Made by a program: the position numbers and the translations under genes
The notes under the pieces: generated by a model
Database searches by the model: none
Seen by the model: the letters and a program-made list of their open reading frames with translations, nothing else
What the model was told of the DNA's origin: nothing
Origin: Hydrocarboniphaga sp965279055
Lineage (GTDB): Bacteria > Pseudomonadota > Gammaproteobacteria > Nevskiales > Nevskiaceae
Direction: 5' to 3'
Length of the DNA stretch: 64,000 nucleotides
NCBI RefSeq assembly: GCF_965279055.1
Contig: NZ_OZ257125.1
Coordinates: forward strand, 2,914,001 to 2,978,000
In this document: positions 33,390 through 42,214 of the stretch, piece after piece
Layout of the letters: each line of letters starts with the position of its first letter
Position numbering within the stretch: position 1 is the stretch's first letter

Positions 33390-33824
33390 CTAGCGTTCCG
33401 GCAGCAGCTTCAGCAGCGACTCGAGTTCGGTGCGCAGGTTCTTGATCTCGGAGTTGCGGCGAGGCGCCGGCGGCGCAGCCGGCGCGCGCGCGATCGGCTG
33501 CTCGGCCACGGCCACTGCCGCAGTCGGACGCACCACGGCCTCGACCAGACCTTTGGGATTTTCTTTCAGGCGCAGCCGCGCGCCGCCGATGGTGAAGCCC
33601 TGCTCGTACAGCAGGCTGCGGATACGGCGCACCATCAGCACATCGTCCTGCTGGTAGTAGCGGCGGTTGCCGCGCCGCTTGATCGGCTTGAGCTGCGGGA
33701 ACTCCTGCTCCCAGTAACGCAGCACATGCGGTTTTACATCACACAGCTCGCTGACTTCGCCGATCGCGAAATAACGTTTGCGTGGAATCTCTGGCAGCTC
33801 AAGCTTGAGCTCAGCCGGTCGCAT
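33390..33824 (-). CDS. MerR-family transcriptional regulator
   Basis: A 144-residue MerR-type protein with the winged helix-turn-helix at about 17-85 (YFAIGEVSELCDVKPHVLRYWEQEF, then GNRRYYQQDDVLMVRRIRSLL). A short Ala/Pro-rich linker and a C-terminal coiled coil follow. It has no metal-binding cysteines, so it belongs to the uncharacterised MerR group regularly found after ihfA. The ATG lies inside the last codons of ihfA (14-base overlap), indicating coupling. Confidence 0.92.
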   Translation of the reverse strand: MRPAELKLELPEIPRKRYFAIGEVSELCDVKPHVLRYWEQEFPQLKPIKRRGNRRYYQQDDVLMVRRIRSLLYEQGFTIGGARLRLKENPKGLVEAVVRPTAAVAVAEQPIARAPAAPPAPRRNSEIKNLRTELESLLKLLPER

Positions 33825-34104
33825 CAAGTTCTACCCTCAACCGCAGTTTTTGCCCGGGACGGAACGTCACCACGCGGCGCGCTGAGATCGGGATCTCTTC
33901 GCCGGTCTTGGGGTTGCGTCCCGGACGCTGATTTTTGTTTCGCAGCTCGAAGTTGCCGAAACCCGACAGCTTCACTTCCTTGCCACTTTCGAGACGGCCG
34001 CGAATTTCCTCGAAGAACAGGTCGACGAACTCCTTGGCCTCACGCTTGTTCAGGCCCAACTCGTCAAAGAGAGCCTCCGCGAGTTCCGCTTTGGTCAACG
34101 CCAC
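33811..34104 (-). CDS. ihfA: Integration host factor subunit alpha
   Basis: Sequence-specific DNA-bending protein, 97 residues, a heterodimer partner of IhfB. It has the HU/IHF fold from MALTKAELAEALFDELGLNKREAKE and the beta-arm with the family signature SGFGNFELRNKNQRPGRNPKTG, including the intercalating proline region. It lies 43 bases after pheT. IHF typically assists sigma-54 promoters by bending the DNA between enhancer and promoter, which is relevant to the fli promoters here. Confidence 0.98.
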   Translation of the reverse strand: MALTKAELAEALFDELGLNKREAKEFVDLFFEEIRGRLESGKEVKLSGFGNFELRNKNQRPGRNPKTGEEIPISARRVVTFRPGQKLRLRVELDATG

Positions 34105-34147
34105 GATCCACTCTCCCCTGCCCGCTCCGGCCCGTCAGATGAACCCA

Positions 34148-36517
34148 TCAGGCCCTGACGACCGCCCCCAAACGTTCCTGCAAAGACCGCGCAATTTCTG
34201 CAATCGAGGCATCCACTTCCTCGATGGTTAGGGTGCGTGAGGCGTCCTGAAAATGCAACTCCAGGCTGACACTCTTGGTCGTTGCCTCGGCATCGGCCGC
34301 GCGGTAGACGTCGAACACGTTGACGCGCTGCAGATGCGCGCCGGCCGAAGCCTGCGCGACATCGCACAGCGCCTGCGCGGCGACGCTGCTCGGCATCGTC
34401 AGCGACAGGTCGCGTCGCGACGACGGGAACTCGCTGAGCTGCGCCAGCACCGGCATCTTCGCCTGCAGCAGCGCCGACCACTCGAGCTCGAACAGGATCG
34501 GTTGCTCGGCCAGATCCAGCGCCTTGGCGACGCGCGGATGCAAGCGGCCGAGCCAGCCGGCCGGCTGGCCGTCGAGCAGCAGGCGCGCGCTCTGCCCGGG
34601 ATGCAGCGCCGGATGCTCTGCTGCCTCAAAGCGCAGGTCGCCGCCACAGCCGTCGAGCAGCGCGGCGACGTCGGCCTTGATGTCGAAGAAATCGACGGCG
34701 CGAGCGCTCTGGCCCCACTGGCGGCTGGCAAGCGTGCCGGCGGCGATGCCGGACAGGCGCGCGTTCTCGACCACCTTGCCATCGACTTCGCTGAAACACA
34801 CGCCGGACTCGAACAGCCGCACGCGCGTGACCTGGCGCGCGCGGTTGTGCAGCCAACTCGCGATCAGGCCGCTCCACAGCGTGCTGCGCATCAGCGAATG
34901 GGTTTCGGCGATGGGATTGTCCAGCGGGATCGCGCTCAGATGCGGCGTCAGCGCCTCGTGCAGGCGCCGTTCTTCGAACGCCAGATTGACCACTTCCTGC
35001 CAGCCCCGGGCCACCAGCGCGTCCATCACGCGCATGCGGCTGCGCCGGGTCTCCGAGGGCTTCGACGGCGCCAGCTGCGCCGCGTAGGGCCTGGCCGGAA
35101 TCCGGTCATAGCCGTACAGGCGTGCGACTTCCTCGATCAGGTCGGCCTCGATGCGTAGATCGTAGCGATAGCTCGGCACTTTCGCGGTCCAGGTGCCGAC
35201 GTCGCCGTGCACCAGCGTGATGCTCAGGCGCGACAGCAACGACTCGATCTCGCGCGGCTGGATGTCCTGGCCGGTCAGCTGCACCAGGCGCGCGCGGCGC
35301 AGCCGCACGCTGACCGGCTCCGGCTGGGTGCGGCCGACATGCGTGATCGGGCCGACGTCGCCGCCGCAGATCTGCGTCGCCAGTTCGGTGGCGCGCTCGA
35401 TCGCCATGCGCTGCAGCTCCGGATCGACGCCGCGCTCGAAGCGGTACAGCGCGTCCGAGCTGAGCTTGTGGCGGCGGCCGACACCGGCAACGGCCTGCAT
35501 GCCGAAGCACGCGGCTTCGAAGAACACCTTGGTCGTGGTGCCGCTGACCGCGGACGCGGCGCCGCCCATCGCACCCGCCAGGCCCAGCGGCCCCTGGTCG
35601 TCGGCCACCAGCAGTTCGGCTTTTTCGAGCGTGACTTCCTGCTCGTTCAACAGCACGAGCTTTTCGCCGGCTTTCGCGCGACGCACGCGCACCGCGCCGC
35701 TGAGCTTGTCGGCGTCGTAGGCGTGCATCGGCTGGCCGAGTTCGATCATCACGTAGTTGGTGATGTCGACCAGCGGATGGATCGCGCGAATGCCGCTGCG
35801 ACGCAGGCGCTCGCGCATCCAGTCCGGCGTGCGCGCTTTGGGATTCAGCCCGGTGATGACGCGGCCGGCGAAGTTGCTGCAGTCCGCCAGATTCTCGATC
35901 TCGACCATGAAGCGACGCTCGCCGACGACCACCGCCGGCTTGATCCGCGGCCGCGTCAGCTGCAGGCCGTACAGCGCGGCAATTTCGCGCGCCAGGCCCT
36001 GCACGGAAAGGCAGTCGCCGCGGTTCGGCGTCAGTTCCAGATTGAGAATGTTGTCGTTGAGCGCGAGGTACTGCTCGATGCTCTGACCGACGCGGGCGTC
36101 GTTATCCAGCTCCATCAGGCCGTCGGACTTTTCGGCAAGGCCGAGTTCCTTGGCCGAGCACAGCATGCCCTGGGATTCGACACCGCGCAGCTCGCCGACA
36201 TTGATCTCGACACCGCCCGGCAATTTCGCACCCGGCAACGCCACCGGCGCGAGCAAGCCGACGCGCGCGTTCGCCGCGCCACAGACGATGGTCGGCGCAC
36301 CGGCGGCGCCGGCGTCGACCGTGCACACGCGCAGACGCTCCGCATTCGGATGCGGCGCGATCGACACGATGCGGCCGACGACGACGTTGTGCGAGGGCTC
36401 GGCCACCGCCGGCTCGATCTCGAGTTCGAGGCCGCCCATCACCAATTTCTCGGCGATCTGCTGCGTCGTGGCCTGCGGGTTGACCCACTCGCGCAGCCAG
36501 TTTTCGGAAACTTTCAT
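34148..36517 (-). CDS. pheT: Phenylalanyl-tRNA synthetase beta subunit
   Basis: Beta subunit of the (alpha-beta)2 PheRS, 789 residues, the usual gammaproteobacterial length. It has the N-terminal region MKVSENWLREWVNP, an EMAP-like tRNA-binding domain (about 40-150, RLRVCTVDAG, GAANARVGLLAPVALPGA), the B3/B4 editing domain, the B5 domain, the catalytic-like core, and the C-terminal ferredoxin-like anticodon-binding domain (SEFPSSRRDLSLTMP). It lies 14 bases after pheS. Confidence 0.98.
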   Translation of the reverse strand: MKVSENWLREWVNPQATTQQIAEKLVMGGLELEIEPAVAEPSHNVVVGRIVSIAPHPNAERLRVCTVDAGAAGAPTIVCGAANARVGLLAPVALPGAKLPGGVEINVGELRGVESQGMLCSAKELGLAEKSDGLMELDNDARVGQSIEQYLALNDNILNLELTPNRGDCLSVQGLAREIAALYGLQLTRPRIKPAVVVGERRFMVEIENLADCSNFAGRVITGLNPKARTPDWMRERLRRSGIRAIHPLVDITNYVMIELGQPMHAYDADKLSGAVRVRRAKAGEKLVLLNEQEVTLEKAELLVADDQGPLGLAGAMGGAASAVSGTTTKVFFEAACFGMQAVAGVGRRHKLSSDALYRFERGVDPELQRMAIERATELATQICGGDVGPITHVGRTQPEPVSVRLRRARLVQLTGQDIQPREIESLLSRLSITLVHGDVGTWTAKVPSYRYDLRIEADLIEEVARLYGYDRIPARPYAAQLAPSKPSETRRSRMRVMDALVARGWQEVVNLAFEERRLHEALTPHLSAIPLDNPIAETHSLMRSTLWSGLIASWLHNRARQVTRVRLFESGVCFSEVDGKVVENARLSGIAAGTLASRQWGQSARAVDFFDIKADVAALLDGCGGDLRFEAAEHPALHPGQSARLLLDGQPAGWLGRLHPRVAKALDLAEQPILFELEWSALLQAKMPVLAQLSEFPSSRRDLSLTMPSSVAAQALCDVAQASAGAHLQRVNVFDVYRAADAEATTKSVSLELHFQDASRTLTIEEVDASIAEIARSLQERLGAVVRA

Positions 36518-36531
36518 GATTGCGTGTGCCC

Positions 36532-37533
36532 CTACTTGAAGGCTTCGAGAAAGCGCAGGTCGTTCTCGAAGAACTGGCGCAGATCGTTGATGCCATAACG
36601 CAGCATCGCCAGGCGCTCGACACCCATGCCGAAGGCATAGCCGCTGTAACGCTCCGGATCGAGGCCGACGGCTTCGAACACTTTCGGATGCACCATGCCG
36701 CAGCCGAGCAGCTCCAGCCAGCGGCCTTCGAGCTTCATGTGCACGTCGGCGCCGGGCTCGACGAACGGGAAATAGCTCGGCCGGAACAGCACCTCGGCGT
36801 CGCGCTCGAAGAAGCGCGACAGGAAAGTCATCAGGTCGTACTTCAGATCGCTGAAGGCGACGTTCTCGGCGACGTAGAGGCCCTCTACCTGATGGAACAT
36901 CGGGCTGTGCGTGCGATCGGAATCGACGCGATATACACGGCCGGGGCAGATGATGCGGATCGGCGGCTTGATACCGGCCCGCGCATAACGCTCCATCGTG
37001 CGGATCTGCACCGGAGACGTGTGCGTGCGCAAAACGTATTCGCCGTTCTTGACGTAGAACGTGTCCTGCATCGCGCGCGCCGGATGCGCTTCGGGAATGT
37101 TCAGCGCGCCGAAGTTGTGGAAATCATCCTCGATCTCCGGGCCTTCCACGCTCTCGAAACCGAGCTCGCCGAACAGCTGCTCGATGCGGCGGATGGTGCG
37201 CGTGATCGGATGAATGCCGCCGGCGCCATCGCCGCGGCCGGGCAGGCTGACGTCGATGGTTTCGGCAGCGAGCTGCGCCTGCATCGCGGCTTCCGCGAGC
37301 AGCACCGCACGCGCTTCCATCGCGCGCCAGACCGCGTCCTTGACCTTGTTGACCAGGTCGCCGAAGGACTTGCGATCTTCCGGCGACATCGTGCCGAGCT
37401 GCTTCAGGCGCTCGGTGATGCGGCCTTTCTTGCCGAGGTAATCGACGCGCAGCTGCTCGAGCACGCGCGCATCGCTCGTGCCCTCGATGTCGCGCAGGGC
37501 CTGGGCCTGCAGATCGTCCAGCGAATCACTCAT
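36532..37533 (-). CDS. pheS: Phenylalanyl-tRNA synthetase alpha subunit
   Basis: Catalytic alpha subunit, 333 residues from the chosen ATG (MSDSLDDLQAQALRDIEGT). It has an N-terminal coiled coil and class II motifs: motif 2 around RTHTSPVQIRTMERY and motif 3 in YAFGMGVERLAMLRYGI. A longer frame upstream runs through the attenuator-like hairpin and was rejected. The terminator-like hairpin just before the ATG suggests control by transcription attenuation, as in E. coli pheST. Confidence 0.98.
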   Translation of the reverse strand: MSDSLDDLQAQALRDIEGTSDARVLEQLRVDYLGKKGRITERLKQLGTMSPEDRKSFGDLVNKVKDAVWRAMEARAVLLAEAAMQAQLAAETIDVSLPGRGDGAGGIHPITRTIRRIEQLFGELGFESVEGPEIEDDFHNFGALNIPEAHPARAMQDTFYVKNGEYVLRTHTSPVQIRTMERYARAGIKPPIRIICPGRVYRVDSDRTHSPMFHQVEGLYVAENVAFSDLKYDLMTFLSRFFERDAEVLFRPSYFPFVEPGADVHMKLEGRWLELLGCGMVHPKVFEAVGLDPERYSGYAFGMGVERLAMLRYGINDLRQFFENDLRFLEAFK

Positions 37534-37600
37534 TGTGTTCCCCACCGCCAAAAAAGAAGGGGAGCAGCCTTGCGGCGCTCCCCTTTCTGTTACTCGGCAT
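37526..37600 (-). CDS. Possible PheM-like leader peptide
   Basis: A 24-codon frame between rplT and pheS, starting MPSNRKGSAARLLP and followed by three consecutive Phe codons and GGGEHNE. It overlaps the pheS start by 8 bases. Three Phe codons in a leader upstream of pheS recall E. coli PheM. However, here they coincide with the T run of the hairpin, which may produce Phe codons by chance, and there is no clear ribosome-binding site. Low confidence. Confidence 0.2.
   Translation of the reverse strand: MPSNRKGSAARLLPFFFGGGEHNE
37549..37583 (-). terminator. Attenuator-like terminator before pheS
   Basis: On the minus strand GGGGAGC-GCC-GCAA-GGC-A-GCTCCCC forms a strong hairpin with one bulged base, followed by TTCTTTTTT. 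It lies between rplT and pheS, 16 bases before the pheS ATG. Its place inside an otherwise continuous operon indicates regulated or partial termination rather than an operon end. Confidence 0.8.
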
Positions 37601-37645
37601 GATCGCGCGATCTCTCGATCGCCGCGATCCCGCCTCTCGGGTTGC

Positions 37646-38002
37646 TTACGCCAGCTGGGCCTTGGCCTGCGCCACGAGCGCCGCAAAACCCGGCTTGTCG
37701 TTAACCGCCAGATCGGCCAGAACCTTGCGGTCCAGCGCGATGCCGGCCTTGTTCAGACCGTTGATGAACAGGCTGTACGACAGGCCATGCTCGCGGGTGC
37801 CGGCGCCGATGCGCTGGATCCACAGAGCGCGGAACTCACGCTTCTTGACGCGACGATCGCGGTAGGCGTACTGGCCTGACTTGATGACCTGCTGCTTGGC
37901 AGCCCGGAACACGCGTGAGCGTGCGCCGTAGTAACCCTTGGCCTTGTTGAGGACTTTCTTGTGACGAGCGCGAGCGGTCACACCACGTTTTACACGAGCC
38001 AT
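37646..38002 (-). CDS. rplT: 50S ribosomal protein L20
   Basis: Primary 23S rRNA-binding protein needed early in 50S assembly, 118 residues, MARVKRGVTARARHKKVLNKAKGYYG at the start and ADLAVNDKPGFAALVAQAKAQL at the end, all typical. In E. coli L20 also represses translation of rpmI-rplT. It lies 12 bases after rpmI. Confidence 0.98.
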   Translation of the reverse strand: MARVKRGVTARARHKKVLNKAKGYYGARSRVFRAAKQQVIKSGQYAYRDRRVKKREFRALWIQRIGAGTREHGLSYSLFINGLNKAGIALDRKVLADLAVNDKPGFAALVAQAKAQLA

Positions 38003-38014
38003 TAGTCAGTCTCC

Positions 38015-38212
38015 TTAGGCGTAGGGAAGCAGTTGCTTCACTTCTTTAACGTCCGAGGAATGCACCTGGGTCTCACCGCGCAGCTGGCGGATCGTCTTCG
38101 GGCTCTTCTTGGTCAGGATATGACGCTTGAAAGCGTGGCTGCGCTTGAAGCCGCCTTTTCCAGTCTTGGAAAAACGCTTCGCCGCGCCCTTGTTGGTTTT
38201 CATCTTGGGCAT
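38015..38212 (-). CDS. rpmI: 50S ribosomal protein L35
   Basis: A 65-residue basic protein, MPKMKTNKGAAKRFSKTGKGGFKRSHAFKRHILTKKS, characteristic of L35. The chosen ATG gives the family start MPKMKTN; a longer upstream frame has no family similarity. It lies between infC and rplT as in other bacteria. Confidence 0.98.
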   Translation of the reverse strand: MPKMKTNKGAAKRFSKTGKGGFKRSHAFKRHILTKKSPKTIRQLRGETQVHSSDVKEVKQLLPYA

Positions 38213-38303
38213 TGATAACTCCAGTTTTGATATTGCCGGCTTCACATCGGAACCACCCGAGCTGACCGGGCCCACCTAAAAAACTTAAGTGGGACTTCTT
38301 ATG

Positions 38304-38326
38304 GAACCGGCCAACCAGGCCGGTTC
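38304..38326 (-). promoter_or_regulatory. Hairpin between infC and rpmI
   Basis: A perfect 9-bp stem (GAACCGGCC / GGCCGGTTC) with a 5-nt loop lies 18 bases after the infC stop. The nearest T run is more than 20 bases further on, so it is not a standard terminator. It could be an mRNA-processing or stability element, or part of the L20 autoregulatory leader; which one cannot be decided from sequence alone. Confidence 0.5.
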
Positions 38327-38343
38327 GCGTCCAGGCTTTACGC

Positions 38344-38862
<519 letters not shown>

Positions 38863-39069
38863 GCTGCTCTCTCCATTGGACCCGCCGGACCCCCGGCTGG
38901 GCGACATGAGCCAGCCACTAAGGTCTGCTCAGAGCCGCGCATTCTAGGTAATGCCCTGTCAAAGCTCAAGCCGCGCAGGCTGCGATGTCGGAATCGACGG
39001 CGTTCGGGCCTTCGCCCGAGGCCTGCGGATTCATGCCCGGGCCGGCTGACCGACGTTACAGTCAGGGCA

Positions 39070-39870
39070 ATGGACTGCTTAGACGACAGGATGGTCGCGA
39101 CCGGGGAGACCCCGGCCGCCGATGTGACTCCCCAGACGCAACCGCCGCTGCTGAGCCGGGATAGCGCCCTGTATCTGGATTTCGACGGCACCCTGGTGGA
39201 CCTTGCGCCGACGCCGGACGCGCTGAGCCCGGCACCCGGCCTGATGGCGCTGCTGACCGAGTTGCAGGGGCTGCTCGGCGGGGCGCTGGCGATCATTACC
39301 GGCCGCCGGCTGGAGTCGGTCGACCGCTGGCTGGCGCCATTGCAGCTGTGCGGCGCCGGCCTGCACGGCGCGCAGATGCGCCTGAAGCCGGATCAGCTGG
39401 CCGAGGCCGGTTCCATCGCCGAAGTCGCCCGACTGGTCGCCGAACTGCGCGCCACTTATGGCGGCGACTCGCGCATCCTGGTCGAGGACAAGGTCGGCAC
39501 CGTCGCGCTGCATTTCCGGCTGGCGCCGGAGCGCAGCGAGGAATGCAGCGCGCTGATGCGACGGCTGGCGGCGGCCCATGGGCTCGACGTGGTCAACGGC
39601 CACGCGGTGATCGAGGCGCGGCCGCGCGGCATCAACAAGGGCGTCGGCCTGCATCGTCTCGACGAAGTCCGGCCGTTCGCCGGCCGCCGGCCGGTGTTCG
39701 CCGGGGACGACACCACCGACGAGGACGCGATCCTGGTGGCGCAGGCGCTGGGTGGCGTCGGCATTCGCGTCGGCGACGGTCATTCGGCCGCGTGCCACCG
39801 GCTCGCCGATGTCGCCGCGGTGCATCGCTGGCTGCAGGCCAGCGTCGATCATTTGCGAGCGGCGGCATGA
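39070..39870 (+). CDS. otsB: Trehalose-6-phosphate phosphatase
   Basis: HAD-superfamily phosphatase that converts trehalose-6-phosphate to trehalose, 266 residues. HAD motif I is DFDGTLVDLAP (nucleophile D37, general acid D39). The chain continues with GGALAIITGRRLESVDRWL, the cap domain, and motif IV in VFAGDDTTDEDAILVAQ. Its stop overlaps the otsA ATG (ATGA). An in-frame ATG at 39091 is an alternative. A much longer open frame upstream, antisense to infC, is spurious. Confidence 0.95.
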   Translation: MDCLDDRMVATGETPAADVTPQTQPPLLSRDSALYLDFDGTLVDLAPTPDALSPAPGLMALLTELQGLLGGALAIITGRRLESVDRWLAPLQLCGAGLHGAQMRLKPDQLAEAGSIAEVARLVAELRATYGGDSRILVEDKVGTVALHFRLAPERSEECSALMRRLAAAHGLDVVNGHAVIEARPRGINKGVGLHRLDEVRPFAGRRPVFAGDDTTDEDAILVAQALGGVGIRVGDGHSAACHRLADVAAVHRWLQASVDHLRAAA

Positions 39871-41234
39871 GCCGGCTGGTTGCGGTATCCAACCGGGTCA
39901 GCTCGATCCGCAGCGCACCGCTGGCCGGCGGCCTCGCGGTAGCCCTGGTCGACGCGCTGCGCGAGAACCAGGGCCTGTGGTTCGGCTGGAGCGGCAAGAC
40001 CGTAGCCGAGACCTCGGAGATCCCCACCGTCACGCAGGAAGGCGAGGTCACGCTCGCCACGGTCGACCTGAGCCATGACGATCACGAGGCCTATTACTCG
40101 GGCTTCGCCAATCGAGGGCTGTGGCCGTTGTTCCACTTCCGGCTCGACCTGACCGGCTACGACCGCGGGCACTTCGAGGCCTATCAGCGCGTCAACACGC
40201 GCTTTGCGCGCTGTCTGCTGCCGCTGCTGCGCGACGACGACCTGATCTGGGTGCATGACTATCATCTGTTCCCGCTGGGCAGCGCGCTGCGCAAGCTCGG
40301 CGCGAAGCAGCGGCTCGGGTTCTATCTGCACATCCCGTTTCCGCCGCGCGAGTTGCTGACGACCTTGCCGCAGCACGAAACCCTGGTACGGGCGCTGTTC
40401 GATTACGACCTGGTCGGTTTCCAGATCGAGGACGACGTCAAGCGCCTCGCCGCCTATGTCGAGCAGGACCTCGGCGGCAAGGTCGGTCCGGGCTGGATGG
40501 AGGCTTTCGGCAAGCGCCTGCGCATCGAGGCCTTCCCGGTCGGCATCGACACCGCGCGCTATCACGAGTTTGCGTTCTCCTCGCACGGCCAGCGCGAATG
40601 GATACGGCTGCGCGAATTCCTGCGCGGGCGTGACCAGATCATCGGCGTCGACCGACTCGACTACACCAAGGGTCTGGTGCGGCGCATGAACGCCTACGAG
40701 CTGCTGCTGGATTCGCATGCCAACGCGCACGGTCGTATCACCTACCTGCAGATCGCGCCGATCTCGCGCGGCGAAGTCGTGGCTTACCAGGACTTCCGCC
40801 GCGAGCTCGAGCAGCACGCGGCCGGCATCAACGGCAAGTTCGGCCAGGTCGACTGGGTGCCGATCCGCTACGTCAACGAGGCGATACCGCGGCGCCGCCT
40901 GGCCGGCCTGTACCGCGCCAGCCGCATCGGCCTGGTCACGCCGATGCGCGACGGCATGAACCTGGTCGCCAAGGAATACGTCGCCGCGCAGGACGAAAAG
41001 GATCCGGGCGTGCTGGTACTGTCGCGCTTCGCCGGCGCCGCGCAGCAGATGAAGCAAGCGCTGCTGGTGAATCCCTACGACACCGAGGAAGTCGCCGGCG
41101 CCCTGGAACGCGGGCGCACGATGGGGGTCGAAGAACGTCGCAACCGCCATCAGGCCCTGATGCGCGGCCTGCTCGAAGAAGACGTGGCCCACTGGCGCAA
41201 GCGTTTTCTCGATGCGCTGAAGCAGAACGACTGA
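39867..41234 (+). CDS. otsA: Trehalose-6-phosphate synthase
   Basis: GT20 glycosyltransferase that joins UDP-glucose and glucose-6-phosphate, 455 residues. Family motifs include the start RLVAVSNRVSS followed by AGGLAVAL, then LIWVHDYHLFPLG, FYLHIPFPPRE, DLVGFQIEDDVKRL, GVDRLDYTKGLVRRM, and RIGLVTPMRDGMNLVAKEYVAAQ. It is coupled to otsB. The pair makes trehalose from glucose intermediates, probably for osmotic or desiccation stress. Confidence 0.97.
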   Translation: MSRLVAVSNRVSSIRSAPLAGGLAVALVDALRENQGLWFGWSGKTVAETSEIPTVTQEGEVTLATVDLSHDDHEAYYSGFANRGLWPLFHFRLDLTGYDRGHFEAYQRVNTRFARCLLPLLRDDDLIWVHDYHLFPLGSALRKLGAKQRLGFYLHIPFPPRELLTTLPQHETLVRALFDYDLVGFQIEDDVKRLAAYVEQDLGGKVGPGWMEAFGKRLRIEAFPVGIDTARYHEFAFSSHGQREWIRLREFLRGRDQIIGVDRLDYTKGLVRRMNAYELLLDSHANAHGRITYLQIAPISRGEVVAYQDFRRELEQHAAGINGKFGQVDWVPIRYVNEAIPRRRLAGLYRASRIGLVTPMRDGMNLVAKEYVAAQDEKDPGVLVLSRFAGAAQQMKQALLVNPYDTEEVAGALERGRTMGVEERRNRHQALMRGLLEEDVAHWRKRFLDALKQND

Positions 41235-41248
41235 CAGGACAAAAGGAC

Positions 41249-42214
41249 TTGGAATCGTCATCCCGGCAGGCTTCGCAATCCGTCGCACTGGTCGCCGATG
41301 TCGGCGGCTCGCAACTACAAGCGGCGCTCGCCTGGATCAACGGCGACGCCCGCCCTCACCTACAGCCGCTGCGCATCAAGGCGACACCGAACGGACGCCT
41401 GCAGGCCACGCTCAGCGAGCATCTGCGCGATGCCGGTCTGGACTCGGTCGGCGCCTGCGCGGTTGCCGCCGCCGGTCGCGTGCTGCGCATGCCCGAGCGA
41501 ACATCGGTGCGCATGAGTTCGTCAGCGCTGACCATCGATCTGAGCGATCTGGAGGAAGCCACCGGCGCCTCGCGCGTATTCCTGCTCAACGATCTGGCCG
41601 CCATTGCGGCCGCGCTGCCGTTGCTGCGCGGCGACGAGCTGGCCGCGATCGGCGTACCGCGGCCGCTGCGCGCCGGCGTGCGCCTGGTGATCGGCATCGA
41701 CCGCGCGCTCGGCGCCGCGGTGCTGACCGCCGACGGTAGCTTGCTCGAAACCGAAGCCGGCCAACTCGATCTGGCGGCGGTCAGTGCCGACGAACGACAG
41801 TGGCTGAATCGTCTGGCGCCGCTGGGACGGCTGTCGATCGAAACGCTGATCTCGGCCAGCGGCTTGGCACGGCTCTACGAAGTTTTGAGCGGCGTGCCGG
41901 ACGTGGAGGTCGCCAGCATCGCCGAGCGCGCCGAAGCCGGCGAAGCGCAGGCGCGCAAGACGATGATCGTGTTTTCGACCTGGCTGGGCCGCGCGGTCGG
42001 CAATCTGGTACTGGCCTACGGCGCCTGGAATGGCGTGTACCTGATCGGCAGCGTGCTCGACCAGCTCGGCATGGCACTGGACGAGCCCGCATTCCGCAAG
42101 GGCATGGAAGACAAGTCGCCGCTAGCGGCCGACATCAACGCGGTGCCGGTGTACCGCATCCGTCATCCGAACCCGGCGCTGCTCGGGCTGGCGCACCTGG
42201 CTTTGGCCAACTGA
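41249..42214 (+). CDS. Degenerate glucokinase (Glk-family) protein
   Basis: A 321-residue protein with the overall layout of bacterial glucokinase: VADVGGSQLQAALAW near the N-terminus, NDLAAIAAALPLL with the catalytic Asp (D115), RLSIETLISASGLARLY, and LGRAVGNLVLAYGAWNGVYLIGSV. Several ligand motifs are changed. DVGGTN is DVGGSQ, the phosphate loop GPGTGLG is GIDRALG (149-155), and the glucose motif EGGH is EAGQ (169-172). It starts at TTG with AGGA upstream, 14 bases after otsA, so it belongs to the trehalose operon. Glucokinase activity is uncertain; a regulatory or altered-specificity role is possible. Confidence 0.82.
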   Translation: MESSSRQASQSVALVADVGGSQLQAALAWINGDARPHLQPLRIKATPNGRLQATLSEHLRDAGLDSVGACAVAAAGRVLRMPERTSVRMSSSALTIDLSDLEEATGASRVFLLNDLAAIAAALPLLRGDELAAIGVPRPLRAGVRLVIGIDRALGAAVLTADGSLLETEAGQLDLAAVSADERQWLNRLAPLGRLSIETLISASGLARLYEVLSGVPDVEVASIAERAEAGEAQARKTMIVFSTWLGRAVGNLVLAYGAWNGVYLIGSVLDQLGMALDEPAFRKGMEDKSPLAADINAVPVYRIRHPNPALLGLAHLALAN

